Shown piece by piece: positions 55,466-64,000 of a stretch of 64,000 bases of DNA. The DNA is from Pseudorhodoferax aquiterrae (GTDB lineage: Bacteria > Pseudomonadota > Gammaproteobacteria > Burkholderiales > Burkholderiaceae_C). The stretch lies in NCBI RefSeq assembly GCF_014652235.1, contig NZ_BMYK01000002.1, positions 186,001-250,000 on the forward strand, in the 5' to 3' direction. Position numbers and translations under genes: made by a program. The first letter of the stretch is position 1. The number at the start of each line of letters is the position of its first letter. The notes beneath the pieces were generated by a model, which worked only from the letters and a program-made list of their open reading frames with translations, was not told where the DNA came from and did no database searches.

Positions 55466-56434
55466 ATGGATGCCTTGAGCCGCGTACTTGCCTTGGTGCC
55501 CGTCACGGGGCGCGTGGACGTTCGATGCCACTTCGGCGGGCCATGGCGCATCGAGCAGGGGGCCGCTGATGCGCGCGAAATCCAGTACCACGTGCTGCTG
55601 CGCGGGACGGCTTGGCTGGACGATCCGGCGGGCGAGCCGCTGACGTTGAGGCCCGGCGACATCGTGATGTTCCCCGGGGGCGAGGCCCATCGCTTGCATG
55701 ACGGCAGTGGGCGACCGCCTGCCGCATCGACCATCACCAAGCGCGACCACCTGGTGGTCATGAGCACTGCTGCCGACGCCGCCTCCACCGATGTTCTGTG
55801 CGGGCGGTTCTATGTCCCAGGCTCGTCCACGCAACTGCTGCTGCGTCATCTGCCAAAACGCCTGGTGGTCCACAGCGTGCAGGCCGACATGCTCGCAGCG
55901 CCTGATCAGGACGCACAGGCATCCGTTGCCGGTTCACGGCTGGCCAGGTTGATCGAGCTGATGCGTGAGGAAGCCTTGGAACAGGGGCCTGGCAGCGAGG
56001 CGATGCTGAACCACCTGTCGGCCGCACTATTCGGCTTGGCGCTGCGGTTGGGCAGCCTGGTTGACACGGCGCCACAGGGCCTGTTGGCCCTCGCGTGCAA
56101 CCGCCAGTTGCAGCCGGCGCTGACAGCACTTTTTGAGCAGCCGGAGGCCGCGTGGTCGCTGCCCCGTCTCGCCGAGCTTTGCAGCATGTCGCGCGCGACG
56201 TTCATCCGGCATTTCGACGGGGCGTTTGGCCGCTCGGCGAGCGATCTGCTGACCGAGATCCGCATGACCATTGCGGGCCGCAAGCTCGAAGCCACACGGT
56301 TGTCGGTTGCCGAGATTGGCGAGGCCGTTGGATACCAGTCGGATGCAGCGTTCCAGCGTGCTTTCAAGAAGCACAGCGGGGTAACGCCTGCGCGGTGGCG
56401 CGTGCAGGCGCGTGAGGGGTCGGCTTCACGTTGA
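55466..56434 (+). CDS. AraC-family regulator with cupin domain
   Basis: 322 residues. An AraC_E/cupin_6-type N-terminal domain (LTLRPGDIVMFPGGEAHRL) leads to a two-HTH C-terminal domain: WSLPRLAELCSMSRATFIRHF and LSVAEIGEAVGYQSDAAFQRAFKKHSGVTPARWR. Such regulators often control adjacent oxidoreductase genes. It diverges from the AhpD-like gene, the likely target. Confidence 0.9.
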   Translation: MDALSRVLALVPVTGRVDVRCHFGGPWRIEQGAADAREIQYHVLLRGTAWLDDPAGEPLTLRPGDIVMFPGGEAHRLHDGSGRPPAASTITKRDHLVVMSTAADAASTDVLCGRFYVPGSSTQLLLRHLPKRLVVHSVQADMLAAPDQDAQASVAGSRLARLIELMREEALEQGPGSEAMLNHLSAALFGLALRLGSLVDTAPQGLLALACNRQLQPALTALFEQPEAAWSLPRLAELCSMSRATFIRHFDGAFGRSASDLLTEIRMTIAGRKLEATRLSVAEIGEAVGYQSDAAFQRAFKKHSGVTPARWRVQAREGSASR

Positions 56435-56775
56435 GCGGCACCTGTAGGCGGGATGGGCGCAGGACCTATGCGGCCCAGCGGACGCGGCCATTCGCGAACA
56501 ACAGGCTTCGAAGGTACGGCGTCCAACCCGTAGTGAGTTGCAGTGGGCTCGGCCACAAGTCTTGCACCACCTCCCATAGCTCTGCCGATCAAAAGCAGTC
56601 TCTCGGAGCGGCTCGCCGAGCGGCTGCTCCTGGCCGTGAGCAGCTTCCCAACCGCCGCTTGCGCCAGCAACTCAGCTTGCTGCCCCCCTCGCCTCAGACA
56701 TCAATGCGTTGACTCAGACGTGGATGCGCTGTCCCCAACATCCTTGGCAAACAACACCGACGCCCTGGCGCCGGT
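56435..56775. other. 341-bp stretch without a recognisable gene
   Basis: Between the AraC stop and the phytochrome stop I see no coding frame with a start site and no strong hairpin. Base composition is lower in GC than the phytochrome gene. It may be relic DNA at the islet edge. Confidence 0.5.
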
Positions 56776-58902
56776 CTACGCCGGCAGCCTCAGCGTGAAC
56801 ACCACGTAAGGCTCGGCGTAGGCGTATTCGAGTTCGCCGCCATGCGCGCGCGCGATCTGGCGCGCAATGTACAGCCCCAGTCCCAGGCCGTCGCCGCTGG
56901 CCTGCAGGCCGGCCGCACCGGGCTGGAAGGGGTCGAACAAGGCCGCCAGCACCGGCGCCACGATCTCGGGCGCCACGTTGCTGACCTCCAGTACCGCGGC
57001 CTCGCCCTCGCGGCGCAGCTGCACCACCACGGCTTCGTCCGCCGCACCGTGGCGGGCGGCGTTGCCGACCAGGCAGACCAGCAGTTGGCGCAGCCGCGCC
57101 GCATGGCCGTCGAGCGCCAGGCTGCGCGGCCACTCGCGCACGAAACGCTGCGCCGGCTGGGCCGACTGCAGCTCGTCGACCACGGCCTGCAACAGCTGGG
57201 CGAGATCCACCGGCGCCAGTGCCAGATCCAGGCCGGTGCCGCCGCGCACGCGGGCCGCGTCCAGCACCTGGGCCACCAGGCGCTGCATGCGGCTGCCAGC
57301 GGGCTGCGGGTCGACGGGTTCGGGTGCGGCACCATCCACACCCGCGCTCAGCAAGGCCAGCAAGTGGCTGCGCGCGCGGTCCAGGTCGGCGCTGCGTGCG
57401 GCGCTGGCGCGCGCCAGTTCGCTCAGCAAGGGCCGGGCGATCTCCAGGTCGGTCTCGCTCCAGGGCACGCAGCGGCCGCGCACGGTTTCCTTCCAGACCT
57501 CGAAACTGCCGCGCGGCGTGAGCCGCGGCCCGAGCGGCCCGTGGCGGTACACCTTGTCGGGCCGGCCGCCCCAGGCGATGGTCTCGACCTCTTCCTTGCG
57601 CAGCAGCACGAGCCAGCCGTCGGTCGCATCGGAAAAGCGCAGCGCGAGCAGGCCGCACCAGGGCCCCAGGGCCTCGCGCAGCGCCGGCGGCATGCCGTCC
57701 AGGTTGTCGCAGTGCCACAGGCCGCTGTGCAGCGGCGTCTGCGCGGCCAGGAAGGGCAGCAGCTCGCGCGCAACCTCGGGCGCCACGCCCGTGGCCGCCA
57801 GCACGCGCCCGCGCTCGGCGAGCACCAGGCCATGGGCCTGCAGCATGCCGGTCAACGCCTCGGCCTGGCCCGCCAGTGCCTGTGCCCCTTCTTCGGCATG
57901 CAGCAAGGTCTCGATGGCGTGCGCCCGCGCGTCCGCGGCCGCCGCGACACGCGCGGCACTGGCCCGCGCCAGCGCGGTCTGCACGTCGGCGGCCAGCACA
58001 TGGGCCAGCACGTCGCAGGCGCTGCGCACGCGGTAGGGCACGTGGTGCGGGCGCATGTGGTGGCAGGCCAGCATGCCCCACAGCCGGCCCTGCACGACGA
58101 TGGAGATGCTCATGGACGCGGCCACACCCATGTTCGTGAGGTACTCGATGTGCACGGGCGAGACGGCGCGCAGCACGCTGTGCGAGAGGTCCAGCGGCGC
58201 ACCGCCTTCCTCCAGCGCCTCGATGGGCACGGCCTGGCTGCCCACCTCGACGATGGTGCGCAGCGTGTTGAGCAGGTACAGCCGGCGCGCCTGGGCCGGG
58301 ATGTCGCTGGCCGGATAGCGCCGGCCCGCGAAGGGCTCCAGCGCTGGGTCGCGCGCCTCGGTCACCACGTCGCCGCTGTCGTCGTGGCGGAAGCGGTAGG
58401 CCATCACACGGTCGAAGCCGGTCAGCGCGCGCACCTCCTGCACGGCCACGGCCAGCAGATCGTCCACCGTGCGCTGGCGCTTGAGCCGCACCAGTGCCTT
58501 GTGGCCCTTGAAGGCGTCGTCGGCCAGCAGCGCCGCCTCGTCGCCCAGCCGTTCGAGTTCCAGCAGCAGCAACACCCCCTGGCGGTGGCCGATCAGCTCG
58601 AACGCCGCGCCGGCCAGCGCGACCTCGATGGCCACGGGCTGCGATCCGTCGGCCTCGCCCGCCAGGCATTCCTGCACCAGGCCCTGCATGGCAGGGTCGG
58701 CGGCGAAACAGGTCTGACCGAGCGGCTGTCCCAGCGCCGGCGCCGCGGCCCCCAGCATGTCGGCGGCGTTGGTGCTGCGGTGCGACAGCCGGCCGTCGGC
58801 ACCGAAGGCCAGCAGCACCCCGTGCGACTGGATCCGGCCCGGGATGTGGATGGGCTCCTGGTCGCAGTTGGACAGGCCCAGCGGTTCGGCCGGCGTGTTC
58901 AT
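56776..58902 (-). CDS. bphP: Bacteriophytochrome with degenerate kinase region
   Basis: 708 residues. Biliverdin attaches to Cys13 (LSNCDQEPIHIPG). PAS, GAF (YPASDIPAQARRLY, near 215) and PHY (WGGRPDK... tongue with PRGSFEVW) domains are complete. The output part has GNAARHG (N-like), and GDGLGLGLYIARQIARAHGG (G2), but no HisKA H-box: the region has only SHLLALLS. The G1 motif is also atypical (SNVAPEI). It may not autophosphorylate. No response regulator follows. It overlaps heme oxygenase by 4 bp. Confidence 0.9.
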   Translation of the reverse strand: MNTPAEPLGLSNCDQEPIHIPGRIQSHGVLLAFGADGRLSHRSTNAADMLGAAAPALGQPLGQTCFAADPAMQGLVQECLAGEADGSQPVAIEVALAGAAFELIGHRQGVLLLLELERLGDEAALLADDAFKGHKALVRLKRQRTVDDLLAVAVQEVRALTGFDRVMAYRFRHDDSGDVVTEARDPALEPFAGRRYPASDIPAQARRLYLLNTLRTIVEVGSQAVPIEALEEGGAPLDLSHSVLRAVSPVHIEYLTNMGVAASMSISIVVQGRLWGMLACHHMRPHHVPYRVRSACDVLAHVLAADVQTALARASAARVAAAADARAHAIETLLHAEEGAQALAGQAEALTGMLQAHGLVLAERGRVLAATGVAPEVARELLPFLAAQTPLHSGLWHCDNLDGMPPALREALGPWCGLLALRFSDATDGWLVLLRKEEVETIAWGGRPDKVYRHGPLGPRLTPRGSFEVWKETVRGRCVPWSETDLEIARPLLSELARASAARSADLDRARSHLLALLSAGVDGAAPEPVDPQPAGSRMQRLVAQVLDAARVRGGTGLDLALAPVDLAQLLQAVVDELQSAQPAQRFVREWPRSLALDGHAARLRQLLVCLVGNAARHGAADEAVVVQLRREGEAAVLEVSNVAPEIVAPVLAALFDPFQPGAAGLQASGDGLGLGLYIARQIARAHGGELEYAYAEPYVVFTLRLPA

Positions 58903-59462
58903 CGGATCGCGCCCGCCTGCCGGAAGCGTGCCAGCAGATCTTCGAAGGCCCAGCAGGCAGCCAGGCTGGCAGCAGCGACGTCGGCCGGCTCCACGAGCGC
59001 CGCGCGCAGCGCTTGCAGGAAGCCGTTCCAGTGCGTGCCGGTACCTGCGCCGCGGCCCTCCAGGTAGCGCAGCGGCGCATCGACGCCGGCGCGGCGCAGG
59101 CGTTGGTGCAGCACGCGGCCGCCCAGCTGCGAACCTTCCACCACATAGGCCACGCCCCAGGCGCAGGCCTGGCTGTCCGAGGGCGGCCGGGCTTGGCCGG
59201 CGGACGCACCGGCCAGGCCGGCGTCGGCCAGGTCGGCGCGCAGCGGCTCGAGCAGGCCCTGGCCCCAACCGACGCGTTGCAGCAGCGCAGCAAGGTCCGA
59301 CAGCCAGCCGTGCAGCACGCACAGGTGCTGGTGGTAGCGCTCCAGGGATTGGGTGGCATCGACTGGCTGGGCCAGCGGCAGCTGGCTGTCCAGTTGAGCG
59401 TGCAGCGCCTGCGTGGCACTGCGCAGCGCCTGCACGGGATCAACCGCTGCAGCCGCCTGCAT
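58899..59462 (-). CDS. bphO: Biliverdin-forming heme oxygenase
   Basis: 187 residues from ATG 59462. The heme-ligand segment is ALRSATQALHAQLD (His ~20) and a later segment AWGVAYVVEGSQLGGRVLHQRL is the helix over the heme. It makes biliverdin from heme for the phytochrome, with which it overlaps by 4 bp (BphO-BphP operon). A TTG at 59522 would add 20 residues; heme oxygenases of this class have ~190-210, so either fits. Confidence 0.88.
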   Translation of the reverse strand: MQAAAAVDPVQALRSATQALHAQLDSQLPLAQPVDATQSLERYHQHLCVLHGWLSDLAALLQRVGWGQGLLEPLRADLADAGLAGASAGQARPPSDSQACAWGVAYVVEGSQLGGRVLHQRLRRAGVDAPLRYLEGRGAGTGTHWNGFLQALRAALVEPADVAAASLAACWAFEDLLARFRQAGAIR

Positions 59463-59552
59463 GGCGTCGTTTGACAAGGAAGGAATCGCCCCCGGGCGAG
59501 ATGGAAAAGTAACGGGGGCCAATGGTAATGCCGCGCCCCGCGGCGCCCTACG

Positions 59553-60797
59553 TCATTTGATGGACCGGCGCCGGCGCGCGAGTGCCCATCCTGCCGCGGC
59601 CAGGCCCAGCAGCGCCAGCAAGGGAGGCTCGGGCACCTCGTTGCCGGGCGCGAAGCCCAGCTGCAGGCTGGCCACGCGCTGCAGCAGCTCCGCCTCGCGC
59701 CCGCTGATGCCCAGGTCGCGCGCGGCGATCTCGCCGGCACCGAAGGCGGCCGGGTCCAGGCCGGTCAGCGTGCCGTACAGCGTCAGCGCGCTGAGGTAGG
59801 AGCCGTACAGGCTGGCGTGGGTGCCGTCGTCCCACCACAGGTCGGGCAGGCCGTCCGTGCCGGCATCGGGCGCGTAGTGGTTGGCCGTGGCCACGCCCAT
59901 GGCCAGCGCGAGCATGAAGGCCTCGCCCACGGGCGCCACGGCGGTGATGCCGCCGCTGCCGTCGGCACCGGCATCCTGCGCGGCCTGGGCATAGGCGTCG
60001 CGCAGGTCGGCCGTCATGTCCTGCAGCGAGGCGTAGAACGAGGGGGCCGGCTGGTCCGTGAAGCTGACGGCGCCGGTCACGGGATCGGTCACCGTGGTGA
60101 AGGGCGCGTTGACGAGGTTGGGCCGGGCCCAGGTCTGGTACAGGTAGACCTCGGTGTCGGCGCTGGCGTTCGGGTTGGCCGGGATCTCGCGCAGGTTGCC
60201 GCAGGTGCCGGTGGAGGCGCCCGTGATCGCAGCGCAGGCGGCATTGCTGCCGCCGATCAGTTCGCGCTCGCGGTAGGCCAGGGCCTGGCCCTGGTGGATG
60301 TAGTTCTCCAGCAGGTTCACGTAGGTGTTGAAGTAGGCCGGGTTGGAGGCGAGGCCGGCCTGCTTGGGCAGCGGCTCGTCGCTCTGCTCCTGCAGCACGA
60401 CCTTGCTCCAGGCCTGGCTGGCGACGTTGCCGCGCAGGTCCCAGCCGGCCGGGTTGCTGTTGAGGAAGTGGCCGCGCAGCGAGGCCGCATTGCGCGTGGA
60501 CAGCGCCACCTGGTAATCCAGCCCGGCCTGCACGGTGAGCTGCTTGAAGATGCCGGCCACGCCGCCCCAGGGGTGCGGCTCGAAGGCATTGCTGCCGGTG
60601 CTGTTGGCGGCCGCCATCGGCGCCGTGAGGTCGCGCACGTTGGCGGCGTTGTAGCCCATCACCGGGTCGACGCGGCCGAAGGTGTAGCTGTTGCCGACGA
60701 ACAGCACGCTGATGGGTTCGGCCTGGGCGGCCGCGCAGGCCAGCAGGGCCGGCAGTGCCAGGGCGCGCAGCGTGGCGCGCGCGGTGGTGCGGTGCAT
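59553..60797 (-). CDS. PEP-CTERM-sorted SGNH-like hydrolase
   Basis: 414 residues. A signal peptide (TLRALALPALLACAAAQA) is followed by ISVLFVGNSYTFG, an SGNH/GDSL-like block, and a later DDGTHASLYGSYL with the Asp/His of that family. The C terminus VPEPPLLALLGLAAAG plus RRRR is a PEP-CTERM tag, sorted by exosortase to the cell envelope or exopolysaccharide. The function of the hydrolase is unknown. Confidence 0.85.
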   Translation of the reverse strand: MHRTTARATLRALALPALLACAAAQAEPISVLFVGNSYTFGRVDPVMGYNAANVRDLTAPMAAANSTGSNAFEPHPWGGVAGIFKQLTVQAGLDYQVALSTRNAASLRGHFLNSNPAGWDLRGNVASQAWSKVVLQEQSDEPLPKQAGLASNPAYFNTYVNLLENYIHQGQALAYRERELIGGSNAACAAITGASTGTCGNLREIPANPNASADTEVYLYQTWARPNLVNAPFTTVTDPVTGAVSFTDQPAPSFYASLQDMTADLRDAYAQAAQDAGADGSGGITAVAPVGEAFMLALAMGVATANHYAPDAGTDGLPDLWWDDGTHASLYGSYLSALTLYGTLTGLDPAAFGAGEIAARDLGISGREAELLQRVASLQLGFAPGNEVPEPPLLALLGLAAAGWALARRRRSIK

Positions 60798-60870
60798 GGA
60801 TCTGTCTCCGTGTCGTTGGGGCGCCGATGCTAGGGCGGCCCCCGCCACGGATCAAATATCTGAAACCGCT

Positions 60871-60899
60871 GCGCCGCATACGTTCTGCATATGCGGTGC
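60871..60899. repeat. Inverted repeat between queF and the PEP-CTERM gene
   Basis: CCGCATA (60874-60880) and TATGCGG (60890-60896) are extended by a G-T and two further pairs to ten pairs. It is downstream of queF and upstream of the PEP-CTERM gene. It may terminate queF transcription or be an operator. Confidence 0.4.
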
Positions 60900-60912
60900 G
60901 GTGCGTTGTCGG

Positions 60913-61758
60913 CTACTGCCGCGCCGTGCGCACGTTGGCCGGCACCGCGCCCGGATGGCTGGTGCGCCAGGGGTTGATGTCCAGTCCGCCGCGCCGCGTG
61001 TAGCGCGCGTAGACCGTCAGCTTGACCGGCCGGCAGCGGCGCCAGATGTCCATGAAGATGCGCTCCACGCACTGCTCGTGGAACTCGTTGTGGTTGCGAA
61101 AGCTCACGATGTACTGCAGCAGGCCAGCCTGGTCGATCTGCGGGCCGGAGTAGCTGATCTGCACGCTGCCCCAGTCGGGCTGGCCCGTGACCAGGCAGTT
61201 GCTCTTGAGCAGGTCGGAGGTCAGCACCTCGGTGACGGGCGATTCGTCGAAGGCGGCGGTCAGCAGCGAGGGATCGGGCTGGTACTGCGTGCACTCCAGG
61301 TCCAGCCGGTCCAGGCTCAGCCCGTCGAGTTCGTGGATGGGCTGCTGGTCGAACTGCTCGGGCAGCAGCACGCGCACGCCCACCGTGGCCGGCGTCTCGC
61401 TGCCGCGCCAGACCGCTTCGGAGATGTCGGCGCGCAGGCGCGCACGGACATCGTCCACGCTGTCGAACTTCGTGTTCGTGAAGCTGCCCAGGTAGAGCTT
61501 GAAGGACTTGCTCTCGACGATGTTGGGCGTCTCGCAGGGGATGGTGAACTGCACCAGTGCCACCTGCGGCTTGCCGCGCGGGTTGAGCCAGCTCAGCTCG
61601 TAGGCCGTCCAGAGGTCGGCACCGAAGAAGGGCGTCCTGCCGTCGGCACCGATCTCGGCACGCTTGTCCGCACGGGCGATCGGGAACAGCAGCGAGGCGT
61701 CGTACTGGTCGGCATAGGGAGAGGCCTTGCCGAGCGGGGATTGTTCAGGCGAATTCAC
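60913..61758 (-). CDS. queF: NADPH-dependent preQ0 reductase
   Basis: 281 residues, long-form QueF (E. coli 282), reducing 7-cyano-7-deazaguanine to preQ1 for queuosine in tRNA. It starts GTG 61758 within the preceding gene ([22 protein letters not shown] resembles the E. coli start). Motifs are [11 protein letters not shown] (substrate binding), the catalytic Cys in [17 protein letters not shown], and [13 protein letters not shown]. No preQ1 riboswitch was seen. Confidence 0.95.
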   Translation of the reverse strand: MNSPEQSPLGKASPYADQYDASLLFPIARADKRAEIGADGRTPFFGADLWTAYELSWLNPRGKPQVALVQFTIPCETPNIVESKSFKLYLGSFTNTKFDSVDDVRARLRADISEAVWRGSETPATVGVRVLLPEQFDQQPIHELDGLSLDRLDLECTQYQPDPSLLTAAFDESPVTEVLTSDLLKSNCLVTGQPDWGSVQISYSGPQIDQAGLLQYIVSFRNHNEFHEQCVERIFMDIWRRCRPVKLTVYARYTRRGGLDINPWRTSHPGAVPANVRTARQ

Positions 61759-62608
61759 GTTCTCTGAGCCACTTCGTGGCGATCCATTTTTCACCGGCCA
61801 GCACCGGCGAGCCGCCATGCAGGGTGCGCGTGCTCGGGTGCGGCCGGTCGTAACTGAAGAAGACGGCGTTGCCGCGCTTGGGCGCGACCTCCAGGTGCAG
61901 GTCGGGAAACACCGTGCCGCCGCCGCGCTCGGGCTCGCCCAGGTACATCACGAGCGTGCCCACGCGCTGCCCGCCGCGCTTGAGGATGGTCGGCGTGCCG
62001 GGCTCGGCCGGGTCGAAGTAGTCGTAGTGCGGCTTGTACTCGGCGCCCGGGCCGTAGCGCAGGATCTGCAGGCCCTCGCCGTTCTCCACCGGCCAGCGCA
62101 GCAGGGCCGCGATGCGCGCCTCGATGCGCGTGATGAGTTCGGTCTCGCCGCGCTGGAAGAACATGCCGTCGCTGGTGCGGTCGACGTTGATCTCCTCGCC
62201 GCCCGTCTTGGTGGCCACCGTGCGCGAGCGCGCCAGGCGCGGGTTCGCCAGCGCGATGAGTTCCTCGCACTCGGCGTCCGACAGCAGGCTGCCGAAGACC
62301 ACGATGCGCGGTTGCAGTTGGGCGCTCAGCACATGCACGCGGCGGTCCGCGGCCTGCAGGTACAGCGGCGAATCGTCCAGCGCGGGCTCGGGCACGGTCA
62401 CCGCGGGCGGCAGGCCGGCCGCCACCGCGTTCTGCTCGAGGTGCTCGCGCAGCGTGTTCTCCAGGGCTTCGATGGCCACGTCTTCGTCCCAGCCGGCGTC
62501 GCGCATGGCCTTGAGCACCGCATCGGGCGCATGGCCGGCCTGGGCCTGTTCCACGATCCACTGGCGCAGCTGCGGCGTGACGGCCTGGGTCGGTGCGTTG
62601 GCGGACAT
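61745..62608 (-). CDS. Prolyl 4-hydroxylase-like Fe(II)/2-oxoglutarate dioxygenase
   Basis: 287 residues. The C-terminal catalytic domain has the iron triad PHYDYFD (HxD) and TLHGGSPV, plus the 2-oxoglutarate Lys in GEKWIATKW. The N-terminal ~60 residues are helical and include a UBA-like segment ([22 protein letters not shown]). Bacterial members hydroxylate proline in proteins such as EF-Tu. It overlaps queF by 14 bp and follows yaaA after 20 bp, so the three are co-transcribed. Confidence 0.88.
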   Translation of the reverse strand: MSANAPTQAVTPQLRQWIVEQAQAGHAPDAVLKAMRDAGWDEDVAIEALENTLREHLEQNAVAAGLPPAVTVPEPALDDSPLYLQAADRRVHVLSAQLQPRIVVFGSLLSDAECEELIALANPRLARSRTVATKTGGEEINVDRTSDGMFFQRGETELITRIEARIAALLRWPVENGEGLQILRYGPGAEYKPHYDYFDPAEPGTPTILKRGGQRVGTLVMYLGEPERGGGTVFPDLHLEVAPKRGNAVFFSYDRPHPSTRTLHGGSPVLAGEKWIATKWLREREFA

Positions 62609-62628
62609 GCGGCTCCTTTCTCTTCGGT

Positions 62629-63402
62629 TCAATCAGCGCGGCGCCGGAACACCAGCCGGTTCGGTTCGGACACGTCGGCGTCGTAGGCATAGCCTTCCAG
62701 GTCGAACTGGCGCAGCTTGGCCGGCGTGGCGATGCGGTGGGTGATGGCGTAGCGCGCCATGAGGCCGCGCGCGCGCTTGGCGAAGAAGCTGACGACCTTG
62801 TAGCCGCCGCCCTTGTACTCCTCGAACACGCACTCGACGACGCGGGCCTGCAGGACCTTGCGGTCCACGGCCTTGAAGTACTCCTGCGAGGCCAGGTTCA
62901 CGACCACGGGGTGCTTGCTGCCCGCCAGTTCGGCGTCCAGGTACTCGGCCAGCCGGCCGCCCCAGAACTGGTAGAGGTTGCTGCCACGCTCGGTGGCCAG
63001 GGCCGTGCCCATCTCAAGGCGGTAGGGCTGCATGCGGTCCAGCGGGCGCAGCACGCCATACAGGCCCGAGAGGATGCGCAAATGCTTTTGCGCCCAGCGC
63101 AGGTCTTCGGCCGGCATGGCGCGTGCGTCCAGGCCGCCGTAGACGTCACCGTCAAAGGCCAGCACCGCCGGGCGCGAATTGCGCGCCGTGGCGCGCGGGC
63201 TGTGCGCCTGGTAGCGCGCGACATTGAGCGCGGCCAGCGCATCGCTGAGGTCCATGAGCTCGGCGATCTGCTGCGGCGACTTCTCGCGCAGCACGGCGAT
63301 GAGCTCGGCCGTCTGCTCGGCGAACAGCGGCTGGGTGGGCGAGACCGGCGTGGCCGGGCTCTCGTAGTCGAGCGACTTGGCGGGTGACAGCAGGAACAGC
63401 AT
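62629..63402 (-). CDS. yaaA: Peroxide stress protein YaaA
   Basis: 257 residues, YaaA/DUF328 length. It shows MLFLLSPAKSLDYES, PAVLAFDGDVYGGLDA, HLRILSGLYGVLRPLDRMQPYRLEMG and VSFFAKRARGLMARY. YaaA binds DNA and limits intracellular free iron during peroxide stress. It heads the three-gene minus-strand operon. Confidence 0.94.
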   Translation of the reverse strand: MLFLLSPAKSLDYESPATPVSPTQPLFAEQTAELIAVLREKSPQQIAELMDLSDALAALNVARYQAHSPRATARNSRPAVLAFDGDVYGGLDARAMPAEDLRWAQKHLRILSGLYGVLRPLDRMQPYRLEMGTALATERGSNLYQFWGGRLAEYLDAELAGSKHPVVVNLASQEYFKAVDRKVLQARVVECVFEEYKGGGYKVVSFFAKRARGLMARYAITHRIATPAKLRQFDLEGYAYDADVSEPNRLVFRRRAD

Positions 63403-63632
63403 GCGTGGCGGAGAAGTGCAGCCCGAAATTATCCGGCACGCACAGAAGGCCCTTCCCAGGCGCCTGTTGCCGGGTCGCTTGCACAACTTCGGCCACGCCA
63501 CATCCTCAGATTTGCGCAAGACCGTGTACACAAACATCGACATTTGTTTCCGATTGAACCAGTCGTTGACACGCTCTTGGCGCCCCTTGAGCATGCGTCG
63601 CACGCAAATGCTGCGTGCAGCGGGAGAACGTC

Positions 63633-64000
63633 GTGGCCCGAGCAGACAAGGTATTCGAGCTGGCTTGCGCCTGGTTCCGTGCTGCCGTCGACCGGGCGAT
63701 CGGCCAGCTCCCCGCAGCGCAGCAGGAACCGGCCGCGCGACTGCTCTGGCAGACGCTCGGCCTGGCCAACCCCGACCAGCCCTTGTCGGCCGACACCGAC
63801 CTGTCCGCATTCCGCGACGTCGGCAGCGACCGCGAATCGCTGGCCACCGCGGCCCAGATCGCGGCCGAAGTGCTGGTCGCGCTGGACCAGCTCCGGGACG
63901 CCGTGGCCGCGCTGGACGGCGGCATGCCAGGCCCGGCACTGGCAAGCATCGGCTCCGTCATGCGCCAGGTCCAGGACCTGTACCGCACCCCTGCGCAGGG
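63633..64000 (+). CDS. N-terminal part of an unknown protein, cut by the window
   Basis: GTG 63633 follows GGGAGAAC and opens a frame to the window end: 122 residues, starting ARADKVFELACAWFRAAVDR, then AARLLWQTLGLANPDQPLSADTDL and mainly helical, alanine-rich sequence. I recognise no family. GC and codon use fit a real gene. The 230 bp before it hold a TTGACA-like hexamer at 63566 but no convincing -10. Confidence 0.6.
   Translation, partial: MARADKVFELACAWFRAAVDRAIGQLPAAQQEPAARLLWQTLGLANPDQPLSADTDLSAFRDVGSDRESLATAAQIAAEVLVALDQLRDAVAALDGGMPGPALASIGSVMRQVQDLYRTPAQ

Noticed and set aside
60913-61758. A preQ1 riboswitch before queF
   Set aside because: queF starts inside the upstream gene and I see no preQ1-aptamer-like leader.

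Overview
The window is a high-GC, gene-dense chromosome segment. It probably comes from a betaproteobacterium of the order Burkholderiales, family Comamonadaceae (Comamonas, Acidovorax or Variovorax type). The evidence is three periplasmic Bug/TctC solute-binding proteins, a divergent mobA/mobR pair like that of Comamonas testosteroni, monomeric isocitrate dehydrogenase, and strings of genes joined by ATGA overlaps. I saw no tRNA, rRNA, CRISPR array, transposase or phage gene.

Layout. (1) 2-1609: 3' part of pbpC. (2) 1.7-10.8 kb: two Bug-led operons around a divergent LysR gene, encoding a 2-hydroxyacid dehydrogenase, altronate/galactarate-type dehydratase, aldehyde dehydrogenase, HpaI/GarL-type aldolase and tartrate/malate dehydrogenase. 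This looks like uptake and breakdown of a sugar acid or hydroxy acid. (3) 10.8-17.4 kb: an IclR and flavin reductase pair diverging from a Bug, RidA, amidohydrolase, FAH, HpaH, HpaI operon, a lower meta-cleavage-like route for an unknown substrate. (4) 17.6-21.7 kb: a PAS sensor kinase, then mobA and mobR (3-hydroxybenzoate 4-hydroxylation). (5) 21.8-29.1 kb: DHH and MYG1-type phosphoesterase-like proteins, icd, a large acyl-CoA dehydrogenase and dinB.

(6) 29.06-45.06 kb: an iron-acquisition locus. Its genes are a YncE-like propeller lipoprotein, an esterase, a FecBDE-type ABC importer, a second lipoprotein esterase, an MFS exporter, an EntE-type ligase, a free aryl carrier protein, a 1304-residue EntF-type NRPS whose selectivity residues read as serine, isochorismate synthase, isochorismatase and a small secreted protein. 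The expected product is a 2,3-dihydroxybenzoyl-serine (enterobactin-type) siderophore. Two near-copies of one promoter module with a Fur-box-like sequence precede the lipoprotein gene and the biosynthetic operon. EntA, a TonB-dependent receptor, an MbtH protein and a phosphopantetheinyl transferase are not in the window.

(7) 45.1-48.9 kb: a DUF2845-like protein, a toxin-antitoxin pair with a frameshifted toxin, an alpha/beta hydrolase and a 5'-nucleotidase-like lipoprotein. (8) 49.2-56.4 kb: an oxidoreductase islet (LysR, DoxX, FMN reductase, pirin, nitroreductase, F420-reductase-like, Old Yellow Enzyme, AhpD-like, AraC), bounded on both sides by about 300 bp without genes, with a duplicated 33-nt operator-like sequence. 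(9) 56.8-59.5 kb: bacteriophytochrome and heme oxygenase. (10) 59.5-63.4 kb: a PEP-CTERM protein, queF, a prolyl-4-hydroxylase-like dioxygenase and yaaA. (11) From 63633: the start of an unknown protein that runs off the window.
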